DNA of 64,000 bases from B10-G9 sp963712165 (GTDB lineage Bacteria > Chloroflexota > Anaerolineae > Anaerolineales > UBA11858). The position numbers and the translations under genes are program-made. A model generated the notes under the pieces. That model ran no database searches. It saw only the letters and a program-made list of their open reading frames with translations, and was not told the origin of the DNA. Of the stretch, positions 8,654 through 17,430 are shown one piece after another (within the stretch, counting starts at the first letter, position 1; every line of letters starts with the position of its first letter). The stretch is taken from the NCBI GenBank assembly GCA_963712165.1, contig CAVQGY010000004.1, positions 124,001 through 188,000 on the forward strand. Direction: 5' to 3'.

Positions 8654-9463
8654 TTAAGTTCTTTTCTTTAGTGCTTCCATCTTCTCCCGCAGCAGGATTT
8701 GATTATCTTGTGATAGATTATTTATTACCTGCCTGACCACCCGGTTGAATCTGGGCTGATAAGCCAGGTCTAACTGCTTGATCAAAAAATAGGTAGTTTC
8801 CTGTTCCGATCGATCAATCAAGATCCGGACCAGGGCACAGATCTCTTTGATTAGACCATTTTCTACGGTTTGCAGGATCCTGGCTAGATTTCGATATAGA
8901 ATGGGTAGGTTCAGGTATGAGGGACTCCTCGCAAACATACCCAGTCCAAACAGAGCTGCCTGGTGATTCCCTTTATCGTTCCTGCTGACGAGCTTCTCAA
9001 TCAGGGCAATACATTGGTCCGGACTTTCGCTTGCCAGGCTGTTCAACCCCTCGGTCATAATCATAAGGCGGATGTCCTCGGAAGAACAATCATCCAGCCA
9101 GATCAGAATCCTGTCCAGGATCCGGTCGGGTTCATTAGGAGGTAAGATGCCTAGGACTTGGACCGCAATTTGCCGGAATTCTATCCAGTATTCATCCCAA
9201 AGTGCATCCACTATCGGAAAACCTGCCTCTGGATTACTTACCAGCCTTTCCGAGATTTCGTTTTCCAGGGCCCGGATCACAGGTTTTGGAACCTGGTAAG
9301 TCTGTAGTCTTAATGGAGTTTTTGAGAGGCTGGTCTGTTGAATGCGAGCGCTGTAGTAAGCCAGCAGTTCATGCAGACCAGCAGCAAATTGGTCCGCCTG
9401 ATCGATCAGTTCCCCTAATTCGGCAATCTGCAATTTCAGTCTGGCTGGATTGATGGCTGTCAT
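8654..9463 (-). CDS. Hypothetical helical-repeat (HEAT-like) protein
   Basis: 269 residues, almost all predicted helix, with leucine- and isoleucine-rich pairs of helices of about 35-40 residues that resemble HEAT or ARM repeats (for example DALWDEYWIEFRQIAVQVLG, DIRLMIMTEGLNSLA). Residues 1-60 look like a coiled or long helical N-terminus. The general shape recalls DNA alkylation repair (AlkD-like) proteins, but I cannot identify a catalytic residue, so no function is assigned. It starts with ATG overlapping the stop of the LOG-family gene by 4 bases, so the two are probably translated together. Charge is mixed and there is no signal peptide. Confidence 0.6.
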   Translation of the reverse strand: MTAINPARLKLQIAELGELIDQADQFAAGLHELLAYYSARIQQTSLSKTPLRLQTYQVPKPVIRALENEISERLVSNPEAGFPIVDALWDEYWIEFRQIAVQVLGILPPNEPDRILDRILIWLDDCSSEDIRLMIMTEGLNSLASESPDQCIALIEKLVSRNDKGNHQAALFGLGMFARSPSYLNLPILYRNLARILQTVENGLIKEICALVRILIDRSEQETTYFLIKQLDLAYQPRFNRVVRQVINNLSQDNQILLREKMEALKKRT

Positions 9464-10002
9464 ATTAAATGGTTTGCCAAATATGCCAGTGCGGAGGCCG
9501 CGTCTGGGGCGGTGAAAAAGCGCATCTGGTCGGCTTCTGGTAAGTAGGTACCCAGCTCGGAGGTGAATGTTAAAAGGGTTTGTTTCCAGCCGCTTCCGAG
9601 CAGAATAAAAGGCCTTCGATCCCCGGGATGGATCTGAAGTTGGGACCAGGTAAGGGCAATTTCGGCCAGAGTTCCAATTCCCCCGGGGAGCGCAATTAAA
9701 CCATCACATTCGTCGATCAGTACATAGAGGCGCTCCCTCAAGGTGGGGCAGCGCTTTTGCTGGACTATCCACTGGTTAGGAGCCACTGGCCTCCATGATT
9801 CAATTTCATCACAGGTGACGCCAATAACATGCCCTCCAGCATCTGAAGCACCCCGGGATACGGCTTCCATGGTGCCGATATAACCTCCTGTTTGCACAGC
9901 AAAGCCGGATTCTGCCAGGAGTCTTCCCAACTGCTGGGCTTCCAGGTAGGCTGGAGATCCGGGTTGAGGTAACGAGCCACCGAATACAGTGATGGTTTTC
10001 AT
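9460..10002 (-). CDS. LOG-family protein (lysine-decarboxylase-like nucleotide phosphoribohydrolase fold)
   Basis: 180 residues from ATG at 10002. A longer reading begins at a TTG at 10020 but runs through a TATAAT box, so the ATG is preferred. Motifs: FGGS near residue 7, GGYIGTMEAVSRGA near 40 and PGGIGTLAE near 110, the characteristic phosphate-binding loop of the LOG/TIGR00730 family. Characterised members cleave cytokinin or other nucleotide 5'-monophosphates to base plus ribose 5-phosphate. The exact substrate here is not known. The -10 box is placed so that the transcript would begin at the start codon itself. Confidence 0.85.
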   Translation of the reverse strand: MKTITVFGGSLPQPGSPAYLEAQQLGRLLAESGFAVQTGGYIGTMEAVSRGASDAGGHVIGVTCDEIESWRPVAPNQWIVQQKRCPTLRERLYVLIDECDGLIALPGGIGTLAEIALTWSQLQIHPGDRRPFILLGSGWKQTLLTFTSELGTYLPEADQMRFFTAPDAASALAYLANHLI

Positions 10003-10008
10003 GCCGGT

Positions 10009-10014
10009 ATTATA
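10009..10014 (-). promoter_or_regulatory. -10 box giving a possibly leaderless LOG-family transcript
   Basis: A perfect TATAAT on the minus strand ends 6 bases before the ATG at 10002, so the usual +1 position falls on the A of the start codon. No Shine-Dalgarno site is available between them. The -35 region is poor (TTAATC at 18-bp spacing). Confidence 0.5.
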
Positions 10015-10184
10015 CGCCAAACCCCTTCATATGATTAACGCACCGTTCAAGATCCATGGCTGCCCTATCTGTTCCTCACCATTTCATCGATACCTAACAA
10101 TCATAGTCAATCTTCCATTTTCTATCTTCTTTTCCTTTAGTGTACAATATCCATGACCCATGTCACTCAGTGGGGGAATCATTT

Positions 10185-12818
10185 ATGGATATCATCCTAA
10201 CTCACGAGCGGACAGATTTTGACGGCCTAGCTTCCCTTCTGGGAGCCTATTTGCTGGATCAGAATCTCACCCCCGTTCTTCCCCGGCAGTTGAACCGCAA
10301 CGTTGAAGCTTTTCTGAATCTATATGGGGTCGAGCTTCCCTTTGTGGATCCCCGTGATTTGACGGGTGAGCCGATCCATTCGGTATGCCTGGTTGACACG
10401 CAAGCAATGACCAGCATCAAGGGCATGGTAAAGGATCTGCGAGTAAAGGTCGTCGATCACCACATCCGACGTGAGGATATTCCGGATGATTGGGAGGTCA
10501 CGATCCGTGACACGGGTGCGACAGTGACATTATTTGTAGCTGCCATCCAGGAACGTGATATACCTCTTACGCCTGTTGAAGCGACTTTACTTCTCCTGGG
10601 AATCTATGAGGATACGGGATCTCTATCTTACACAAGAACAACAGCCGAGGATATTTATGCTGCCGGCATTTTGGTGGAGCGGGGAGCCAGCCTGGAAATT
10701 GTTTCCGATTATATCAACCTGCCCCTTTCCCCGGCTCAGCAGCAGGTCTATGAGGACTTGCGGGCCAATGCCGAGAGCCTGATCATACATGGCCATAGCC
10801 TGATCGTCACCCAGGCTGATGCAACAGAATTGGAGGAAGAACTATCAAGCCTGGCCCATAAGCTCCGGGACCTCTTGGATCCTGATGCACTGTTCTTGCT
10901 TCTTAGTACATCCGGCGGCGTTCAGATCGTGGCACGTTCAACGGATGACCACATTGATGTTAGCGATATACTGGCTCAGTTTGAAGGTGGGGGAGGTCAT
11001 CCCCGGGCTGCTGCTGCCCTGGTCAATGACGCCACGCTGTCAGACATTTATCAGCAATTGACTAAGATCCTTCCCCAATATGTCAAACCCGCTATTCGGG
11101 CCAAGGATATCATGTCCAAAGATCCCCAAACCCTGGCGCCCGATACACCAGTTAATGAAGTGGCTGAGCTGATGTTGAGGTATGGGTATGAGGGCTATCC
11201 TGTTGTTGAAGATCAAAAGATCCTCGGTCTGGTCACCAGACGGGCGGTGGACCGGGCTCTGGCCCATGGGTTGGATGTCACGGCTGCCAGCATCATGGAG
11301 GCAGGCGATGTGCGAGTCTTCCCTGCCGATTCAATCGAACAGATCCAGGATGTGATGATGGAGTCGGGTTGGGGCCAGATACCTGTCATCAGTTCCCGCT
11401 CCAAGAATATCGTAGGGATCATTACCCGAACAGATTTGATCAAGATATTGGCACCCCATAAACTCTCTCCCGGCCGCCAGAACCTGGCCGCGCGCCTGGA
11501 AAACACCCTGCCAGAAGGGCGGATCGCACTGCTGAAAAAGATTGCCGAAATTGCGGTGATTCAGAAGATCCCTCTCTATATTGTGGGCGGGTTTGTTCGT
11601 GATCTGCTCCTGGATACCCCCAGCCTTGATTTTGACCTGGTTGTTGAAGGGGATGCAATTGCCCTGGCTGAAGCCGTGCGCGAGAAGCTCGGCGGTCGTG
11701 TGACCAGCCACAGCCGGTTCGGAACTGCGAAATGGTTTATCGATAAAGAAGAGCTGATCATTCTTGGCTCTACCCAGAAGATCAAGGACTCCCTGCCTGA
11801 TTCTTTGGATTTCATCAGTGCAAGGAGGGAGTTTTATACCCATCCAACAGCTTTACCGACAGTTGCCAGGGGTAGTATTAAACTGGACCTCCACCGCAGG
11901 GATTTCACGATCAACACCCTTGCCATGCGACTGGATGGACAGCATTACGGAGAGCTGTATGATTATTGGGGTGGAATGGCTGATATTCGGGGTCAGGTTG
12001 TAAAAGTCCTTCATTCCTTATCCTTTGTGGATGATCCTACCCGAATTCTGCGGGCAGTCCGATATGAGCAGCGTTATGGTTTTATGATTGATGACCGTAC
12101 CCGGGACCTGATGCTCGAAGCCAAAGGACTCCTAAAACGAGTGTCCGGAGACCGCATCCGCCATGAGTTTGATCGCATCCAGGAGGAGAAGCAAGCAGCC
12201 TCGATGATGGACCGCCTCGCTGAACTGACAATACTCCAATCAATCCATCCTGATCTGGTCTGGAATGAGGATATCGGCAGATTGATAACATCTCTGCCGT
12301 CCAAGAAACCGCCGGGTGAATGGCTTTCGGAAGGTGACATCAAGGATCTGCCCTTAAAGAAATCCCTGTTTTATATTCTCTGGTTAATGCATTCCCCTGA
12401 AAAAAGCACAGCCAGGACCCGTCTCCGTTTAGTTGGGTCACTATCTGAGGTGATCCGGCAGGCCTCACACTTGTGTGATGAGTTATCTGAGTTTGGTGAT
12501 ATGAAACCCAGCCAGGCAACGACCATTCTGGACAGGTTATCAAAACTCGCCATCTATGCAGTCTATCTTGCTTGTGGAGATTCTTCTCTGAAAGGGATTC
12601 TGTCCCGCTATTTATCATCCTGGCAGCATATTAAGACCTCGATTTCAGGGAAGGACTTGCAGGAAGCCGGTCTGGATCCAGGACCACGCTACGCAGAGAT
12701 CCTTTCTCGATTGAAGAATGCCAGGCTGGATGGTGAGATTTCCTCAGACAAGGAGGAAAAAGACCTGCTGAAGGTATTATTAATGGAAGAAGAGGGCGGC
12801 TCATTATCCCCCGGATAA
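10185..12818 (+). CDS. DHH-CBS-tRNA nucleotidyltransferase/poly(A) polymerase fusion
   Basis: 877 residues from the ATG at 10185, which has GGGGGA upstream. An in-frame GTG at 10140 is rejected because a TACAAT -10-like box (10143-10148) overlaps it. Domain order: DHH phosphoesterase (THERTDFDGLAS at 6-17, VVDHH near 95), DHHA1 with GGGGHPRAAAAL near 270, two CBS repeats (about 305-420, IMSKDPQTLAPDTPVNEV and the second ending IVGIITRTDL), then a class II nucleotidyltransferase head with GGFVRDLL and the DFDLVVEGD metal site near 465-490, and an RNA-binding neck and body. The C-terminal half should add A or CCA to tRNA 3' ends. The DHH half may trim RNA or dinucleotides. CBS suggests control by adenine nucleotides. 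This fusion type is known in several deep-branching phyla. Confidence 0.92.
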   Translation: MDIILTHERTDFDGLASLLGAYLLDQNLTPVLPRQLNRNVEAFLNLYGVELPFVDPRDLTGEPIHSVCLVDTQAMTSIKGMVKDLRVKVVDHHIRREDIPDDWEVTIRDTGATVTLFVAAIQERDIPLTPVEATLLLLGIYEDTGSLSYTRTTAEDIYAAGILVERGASLEIVSDYINLPLSPAQQQVYEDLRANAESLIIHGHSLIVTQADATELEEELSSLAHKLRDLLDPDALFLLLSTSGGVQIVARSTDDHIDVSDILAQFEGGGGHPRAAAALVNDATLSDIYQQLTKILPQYVKPAIRAKDIMSKDPQTLAPDTPVNEVAELMLRYGYEGYPVVEDQKILGLVTRRAVDRALAHGLDVTAASIMEAGDVRVFPADSIEQIQDVMMESGWGQIPVISSRSKNIVGIITRTDLIKILAPHKLSPGRQNLAARLENTLPEGRIALLKKIAEIAVIQKIPLYIVGGFVRDLLLDTPSLDFDLVVEGDAIALAEAVREKLGGRVTSHSRFGTAKWFIDKEELIILGSTQKIKDSLPDSLDFISARREFYTHPTALPTVARGSIKLDLHRRDFTINTLAMRLDGQHYGELYDYWGGMADIRGQVVKVLHSLSFVDDPTRILRAVRYEQRYGFMIDDRTRDLMLEAKGLLKRVSGDRIRHEFDRIQEEKQAASMMDRLAELTILQSIHPDLVWNEDIGRLITSLPSKKPPGEWLSEGDIKDLPLKKSLFYILWLMHSPEKSTARTRLRLVGSLSEVIRQASHLCDELSEFGDMKPSQATTILDRLSKLAIYAVYLACGDSSLKGILSRYLSSWQHIKTSISGKDLQEAGLDPGPRYAEILSRLKNARLDGEISSDKEEKDLLKVLLMEEEGGSLSPG

Positions 12819-12843
12819 TAAGTGGCTGGCCTGATAAAATGCC

Positions 12844-12872
12844 TTGCCAGTTGATTTGAAACATGATATTAT
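12844..12872 (+). promoter_or_regulatory. Promoter of the nusA-infB operon
   Basis: TTGCCA (12844-12849), a 17-bp spacer and TATTAT (12867-12872). A transcript starting near 12880 would carry a 110-base leader containing the hairpin at 12911-12935. Confidence 0.6.
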
Positions 12873-12910
12873 GTTTTTCCAGAGGGGGGAAGCAATATTG
12901 GCGGCAACGG

Positions 12911-12935
12911 AAAGTGGGACACCCCCACTTTTTTT
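12911..12935 (+). terminator. Hairpin with U-tract in the nusA leader (possible attenuator)
   Basis: AAAGTGGG and CCCACTTT pair around a 5-base loop and are followed by TTTT. It lies about 30 bases after the predicted start and 55 bases before nusA. This is where a similar GTGGG/CCCAC hairpin precedes rimP-nusA operons of other bacteria. It may provide NusA-sensitive attenuation. Confidence 0.6.
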
Positions 12936-12989
12936 AATGCCTCTCAGCCTGAGCCCACCCTCCCGGTCATTGTAGTTGGAGATATAGAT

Positions 12990-14900
12990 ATGAAAACAGA
13001 ATTTGCTTTGGCGTTTAAACAGGTCATCAACGAAAAAAATCTCCCTGAGGAAATCATTGTCGAGGCATTGGAGGATGCGATGGTATCGGCTTACCGCCGA
13101 TCTGTAAACGCTTCCAGCGCCCAGAAAGTCGAGGCGGAGATCGATCTCGAATCAGGTGAGGTCACCGTATTTGTGGAGAAGGAAGTCGTGGAAGATATCC
13201 ATGACGACCGCACAGAAGTCCTGATTGAGGTAGCTCGTAAGGTAAATCCAGATACGGCACTAGGAGACCTGGAAATGGTGGAAAGCACACCTGAGGATTT
13301 CGGACGTGTTGCTGCCCAAACTGCTAGGCAGGTCATTCAACAGCGTATCCGCCAAGCTGAACGAGCATCCCAGTATGAATATTACAGCAATAAAATCGGG
13401 GAGATCGTTACAGGTGTCATTCAAGCAGTCCACCGCCATGAACTTACGATCGGTTTGAATATTAACGCAGAAGGCAAAATGCCCCGCAACCAGCAAATCA
13501 CTAAGGAATATTACAGGGTTCATGACCGCATCCGGGCTTTGCTGCTGGATGTTGAGGAAACAACCCGAGAGCCGAGGATCATCCTTTCGCGAGCCCACAG
13601 GGATTATCTGCGCCGGCTGCTGGAAAATGAAGTCCCCGAGATTTACCAGGGATTGGTCGAGATTCGTTCTATCGCTCGTGAAGCTGGGTATAGGTCCAAG
13701 GTGGCAGTTACAGCGCTCAAACCAGGTGTAGATCCTGTAGGAGCTTGTGTGGGCATCCGGGGTGTGAGGATCCAAGCCATTGTCAGGGAATTGAGTGATG
13801 AAAAGATCGACGTCATCGAGTGGAATCCCAATACTGAGGAATTTATCGCTAAAGCTTTAAGTCCAGCCCGAGTGCTGAGTGTCTTCCTAAATAAGGAAGC
13901 CGATGGTATGCCCACGGCGACTGTGGTTGTTCCGGAGGATCAGCTGAGCCTGGCGATTGGCCGGAACGGGCAAAATGCCCGGTTGGCTGCCAAGCTTTCC
14001 GGCTGGCGGATTGATATCAAAGGTTTATTTGAAGCTGTATCTGAGACCCTATTTAAGATCCAGGATGATCCCCAATACACACAGTTTCAAGACCTTGAAG
14101 CTGGTTCTATCCCCAGGATCGAATCTATACTGGCAAAGAAAGCAGAGGGTCGTCCGATCACACCAGAAGAATACCGAGAACTCCATCTATTCAATAATCG
14201 TGTGGAATCCGGGCTTATCGAGGAGCGTCGGGAAGTCACCAAACAGCAGAAAGCCCGGATACAGGCAGCCAGAGAAGCTGTCCCTGATGATGCATATGAT
14301 CTGCCTATTATGACTTTGGGTTTGCCCACTATAGTGGAAAACCTGCTGGATGAAGCCGGCTTGATCAATGTGGGTGACCTGGCTTACCGCCTGCTGCTGG
14401 TTCCGAGTTCCATTAGAGGTATTGACGGCATTGGCCCTGCCTATGTCGAACAAATTGAAAGCGCCCTAGAGGTCATGATCGGCTATGCGCCCCTTTCGGA
14501 TGAGTTTGATGTTGATGAAGAACTGATCCTGCCTGGCACTGCTACTGCTGTGGAAGAAGATAGTGTAGATGTTGAAGGCGAAGGTGAAGAGGCTGCCGTG
14601 GTTGATGAACAAGCGTCTGCTGAGGCTGAGGAGGAACTGATCAGCGAGGTTGAAGAGGAAGGCGCAGAAGCTGAAGAGGAAGGAGAAACCTCTGATGTCG
14701 ATGAGCCAGAATCCGCTGAGACCGAAGAGGAATCGACCAGACCTGCTGAGGAAGAGAGTACTGAAATTGAAGAGGATGAAGACTCTCCTGACACTGATGA
14801 AGAGTCAACCCCTGGTGAAGAGGAAGATCCACTGGATGATGAGCAGGGTGCTTCAGAAGATTCAGAGGATGTTGACGATGAGGATGAATCCGAGGAGTAA
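12990..14900 (+). CDS. nusA: Transcription termination/antitermination factor NusA with long acidic tail
   Basis: 636 residues. Order: N-terminal RNA-polymerase-binding domain (1-125), S1 domain (about 130-200; GEIVTGVIQAVHRHELTIGL, ending in ILSRAHRDYLRRLLENEVPEI), KH1 and KH2 (about 225-345; VGIRGVRIQAIVREL, LAIGRNGQNARLAAKL). A helix-hairpin-helix segment follows at about 430-490 (GLINVGDLAY, GIDGIGPAYVEQI). Residues about 500-636 are a low-complexity tail that is roughly half Glu and Asp. NusA binds RNA polymerase and nascent RNA and controls pausing. It leads an operon with rnpM, infB and rbfA. Typical bacterial NusA is 350-500 residues, so the tail is the odd part. Confidence 0.96.
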   Translation: MKTEFALAFKQVINEKNLPEEIIVEALEDAMVSAYRRSVNASSAQKVEAEIDLESGEVTVFVEKEVVEDIHDDRTEVLIEVARKVNPDTALGDLEMVESTPEDFGRVAAQTARQVIQQRIRQAERASQYEYYSNKIGEIVTGVIQAVHRHELTIGLNINAEGKMPRNQQITKEYYRVHDRIRALLLDVEETTREPRIILSRAHRDYLRRLLENEVPEIYQGLVEIRSIAREAGYRSKVAVTALKPGVDPVGACVGIRGVRIQAIVRELSDEKIDVIEWNPNTEEFIAKALSPARVLSVFLNKEADGMPTATVVVPEDQLSLAIGRNGQNARLAAKLSGWRIDIKGLFEAVSETLFKIQDDPQYTQFQDLEAGSIPRIESILAKKAEGRPITPEEYRELHLFNNRVESGLIEERREVTKQQKARIQAAREAVPDDAYDLPIMTLGLPTIVENLLDEAGLINVGDLAYRLLLVPSSIRGIDGIGPAYVEQIESALEVMIGYAPLSDEFDVDEELILPGTATAVEEDSVDVEGEGEEAAVVDEQASAEAEEELISEVEEEGAEAEEEGETSDVDEPESAETEEESTRPAEEESTEIEEDEDSPDTDEESTPGEEEDPLDDEQGASEDSEDVDDEDESEE

Positions 14901-14914
14901 ATAATAAAGATCGA

Positions 14915-15220
14915 ATGACAAGACGCAAGCATCAACCCCAACGCATGTGTGTGGCTTGCCGGCAGAGCCAGGACAAAAAAGCCCTGGTGCGTCTGGTGAG
15001 AACAGCGGATGGCGTACTTGTTGATGAAACCGGAAAGCTGCCAGGCCGGGGAGCATATTTACATGCTGATCCATCCTGTTGGGAAATCGGAATGAAAAAA
15101 TCCCTTCAGAACGCATTAAGGACAGCTTTGAGCGAGGCAGATCTGGATCGAATGCGGAAATACGTGGATTCCATGCGGGAGGATTCTGATCCCGATGAAC
15201 AGGTTGGAAGACCGGATTAA
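14915..15220 (+). CDS. rnpM: RnpM/YlxR family RNA-binding protein
   Basis: 101 residues. The family hallmark is at the start: PQRMCVACR, then KALVRLVRT and KLPGRGAYLH. YlxR proteins are small basic proteins; in Bacillus the protein binds RNase P RNA and modulates its activity. It lies 14 bases after nusA and 24 bases before infB, the standard order. The L7Ae-like ylxQ gene that often sits between ylxR and infB is absent. The last 20 residues are acidic and less conserved. Confidence 0.93.
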   Translation: MTRRKHQPQRMCVACRQSQDKKALVRLVRTADGVLVDETGKLPGRGAYLHADPSCWEIGMKKSLQNALRTALSEADLDRMRKYVDSMREDSDPDEQVGRPD

Positions 15221-15244
15221 TAATCAGGACCAATGAGGTAATAC

Positions 15245-17050
15245 ATGAGTGATAACGGACAAGAGACCAAAATAATCGAATTGCCAAGCAGCATTACTGT
15301 CCGGGAATTGGCCCAAACTTTGGAAGCCAGTCCTATTGAGGTGATTAAAACCTTAATGGCGAACGGCATGATGGCAAATATCAACCAGCAAATTGATTTT
15401 GATACTGCCGCTATTGTGTCTGCTGAGATGGGATATGAGGCAATTCCAATCCAAGTTGAAGAAGTTGAAGAGCAGGAAGAGGTCGATGTCCCACTCTGGC
15501 GCCAGAAATTGGAGGAAGAAGATAAGGGACAACTGCAAGTCAGGCCTCCCGTTGTTGCGATCCTGGGACATGTTGATCATGGCAAGACATCCTTGTTGGA
15601 TGCTATCCGGCAGACGTCTGTGCAAGCAGGAGAAGCAGGTGGAATAACCCAACATATTGGTGCTTACCAGATCGTGCACAACGGTAGGACCATTACCTTC
15701 CTTGACACGCCTGGCCATGCTGCTTTTACTGCAATGCGGGCTCGTGGCGCCCAGGGTGCAGATATTGTCATTCTGGTTGTTGCTGCAGATGATGGAGTCA
15801 AGCCCCAGACAGAAGAGGCGATCGCGCATACTCGGGCAGCCCAGGTGTCTATGATCGTGGCTCTTAATAAGATAGATAAAGATAATGCGGCCCAGGATAC
15901 TGTAAAACAACAGCTGTCGGCTATAGGCATCGTTCCTGATGATTGGGATGGAGACACGATATTTGTTCCCGTTTCGGCCACTGAGAAAATCGGCTTGGAT
16001 GATCTAATGGAAGCGATCCTGTTAGTTGCCGATGACCTGGATATCCGGGCAAATCCGGAAGGGGATATCTTCGGGACGGTGATCGAGGCGGAAGTAACCA
16101 AGGGCCGAGGTGTGATGACTACCCTCTTGATCCAGAATGGAACCTTGAAAGTAGGGGAGACTGTATTGGCAGGCAATTCCTACGGACGCATTAAAGCCAT
16201 GTTTGATCATTCTGGCGCCCCGATCACGGAAGCCGGTCCTTCTGTTCCTGTATCTGTAATGGGACTTAATGATGTGCCTAGGGCAGGAGAATTATTCAAT
16301 GTGGTTGCCAATGAAAAAGCAGCCCGGGAAGTGATAGATCAGCGAATAATAGAGGCAGAACAAAAAGAAACTGAATTGGATCCGGCAGCCAGCCTCGAGC
16401 AGCTTTTTGCAAGGGTTCAGGCTGGTGAGGAAGAAGAGCTCCGCCTGATCATTAAGGCCGATGTGCAAGGTTCACTGGAACCGATCATTACCTCAGTTCA
16501 GGACCTGAAGAGTGGTGGTGAACAGGATATTGGCGTGAAGGTGATCTACTCAGGCACAGGAAGCATTAGCAATGATGATGTCATGCTGGCATCCACAACA
16601 AAGTCAATCCTGATCGGGTTCAATGTTGGCCCGGATAACTCAGCCACCCGCCTAGCGGATTCGGAAGGGATATCCATCCGGAAATACAAGATCATCTACC
16701 ACCTTATTGAGGATATTGAAAAAGCCCTCAAAGGTATGCTGGAGCCGGTTGAAAAGAAGATCTTGATGGGCAGGGCGCAGGTATTGGCTGTCTTCCCGTC
16801 AGGGAAATATGACCAGGTTGCTGGCTGCCGAGTTGAGACTGGTGAGATCCGCCGAAATGCCAAGATACGCCTCCTCCGGGAAGGAAAAGTCGCCTTTGAT
16901 GGCGGCATCGCATCCCTTAAGCGCCACAAAGATGATGTCAATGAAGTCCGGGAAGGCTTTGAATGTGGGATTGGTTTGAAAGGATTTTCTGGTTTCGAAG
17001 AAGGGGATATTCTGGAAAGTTATGTAATAGAAATGGTATCGGAGTTTTAA
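15245..17050 (+). CDS. infB: Translation initiation factor IF-2
   Basis: 601 residues, at the short end for the family. One IF2_N domain (about 12-65; ITVRELAQTLEASPIEVIKTLM) and a short linker lead directly to the GTPase domain. G1 is GHVDHGKT at 108-115, G3 is DTPGHAAF and G4 is NKID, followed by domains II, III and IV (the last with GRAQVLAVF and EGFECGIGLKGF). It positions fMet-tRNA on the 30S subunit. Long Lys/Ala/Glu-rich N-terminal extensions found in many bacteria are missing. Start ATG at 15245 has a GAGGTAAT site upstream. Confidence 0.97.
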   Translation: MSDNGQETKIIELPSSITVRELAQTLEASPIEVIKTLMANGMMANINQQIDFDTAAIVSAEMGYEAIPIQVEEVEEQEEVDVPLWRQKLEEEDKGQLQVRPPVVAILGHVDHGKTSLLDAIRQTSVQAGEAGGITQHIGAYQIVHNGRTITFLDTPGHAAFTAMRARGAQGADIVILVVAADDGVKPQTEEAIAHTRAAQVSMIVALNKIDKDNAAQDTVKQQLSAIGIVPDDWDGDTIFVPVSATEKIGLDDLMEAILLVADDLDIRANPEGDIFGTVIEAEVTKGRGVMTTLLIQNGTLKVGETVLAGNSYGRIKAMFDHSGAPITEAGPSVPVSVMGLNDVPRAGELFNVVANEKAAREVIDQRIIEAEQKETELDPAASLEQLFARVQAGEEEELRLIIKADVQGSLEPIITSVQDLKSGGEQDIGVKVIYSGTGSISNDDVMLASTTKSILIGFNVGPDNSATRLADSEGISIRKYKIIYHLIEDIEKALKGMLEPVEKKILMGRAQVLAVFPSGKYDQVAGCRVETGEIRRNAKIRLLREGKVAFDGGIASLKRHKDDVNEVREGFECGIGLKGFSGFEEGDILESYVIEMVSEF

Positions 17051-17055
17051 ACATC

Positions 17056-17430
17056 ATGGTTTCTGAATCACGAAGCGATCGAATTGCAGACCGGATCATG
17101 CGGGAACTCACTTTGCTTTTCTTGCAAGAGATCAGCGATCCCCGTTTGGAAGGTGTAAATATCACCTATGTCGAAGTAGACCGGGAGCTCGCCTACGCAG
17201 ACATCTATGTTTCTGTCCTGGATGGGGCGGATAGGCAGAGGGAGATCTTGCAGGCCCTAAAAAGGGCTACTGGGTTTATCCGCACCCAGCTAGCTATGTC
17301 CATTTCCCATCTAAGGACTTTTCCCCAGGTGCGTTTCCACTGGGATCCAGTACCTGAACGAGTGGAGAGACTGGACCAGATTTATGCCGAGCTGGATGAT
17401 GAAGAGGGGATAGACGAGCAGGATGAATAA
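17056..17430 (+). CDS. rbfA: Ribosome-binding factor A
   Basis: 124 residues from the ATG at 17056, five bases after the infB stop. A longer in-frame reading overlaps infB and is rejected. KH-like fold with the family pattern RSDRIADRIMRELTLLFL, DPRLEGVNITYVEVD, DIYVSVL, FIRTQLAMSISHLRTFPQVRFHWD. RbfA binds the 5' end of 16S rRNA in late 30S maturation. It overlaps the next gene by 8 bases. Confidence 0.93.
   Translation: MVSESRSDRIADRIMRELTLLFLQEISDPRLEGVNITYVEVDRELAYADIYVSVLDGADRQREILQALKRATGFIRTQLAMSISHLRTFPQVRFHWDPVPERVERLDQIYAELDDEEGIDEQDE

Noticed and set aside
12880..12989. A short or broken rimP gene before nusA
   Set aside because: Only about 110 bases are available and no frame contains RimP-like sequence.
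14483..14941. Serine-rich minus-strand frame opposite the acidic tail of nusA
   Set aside because: Poly-Ser is simply the reverse reading of GAA/GAG/GAT repeats.
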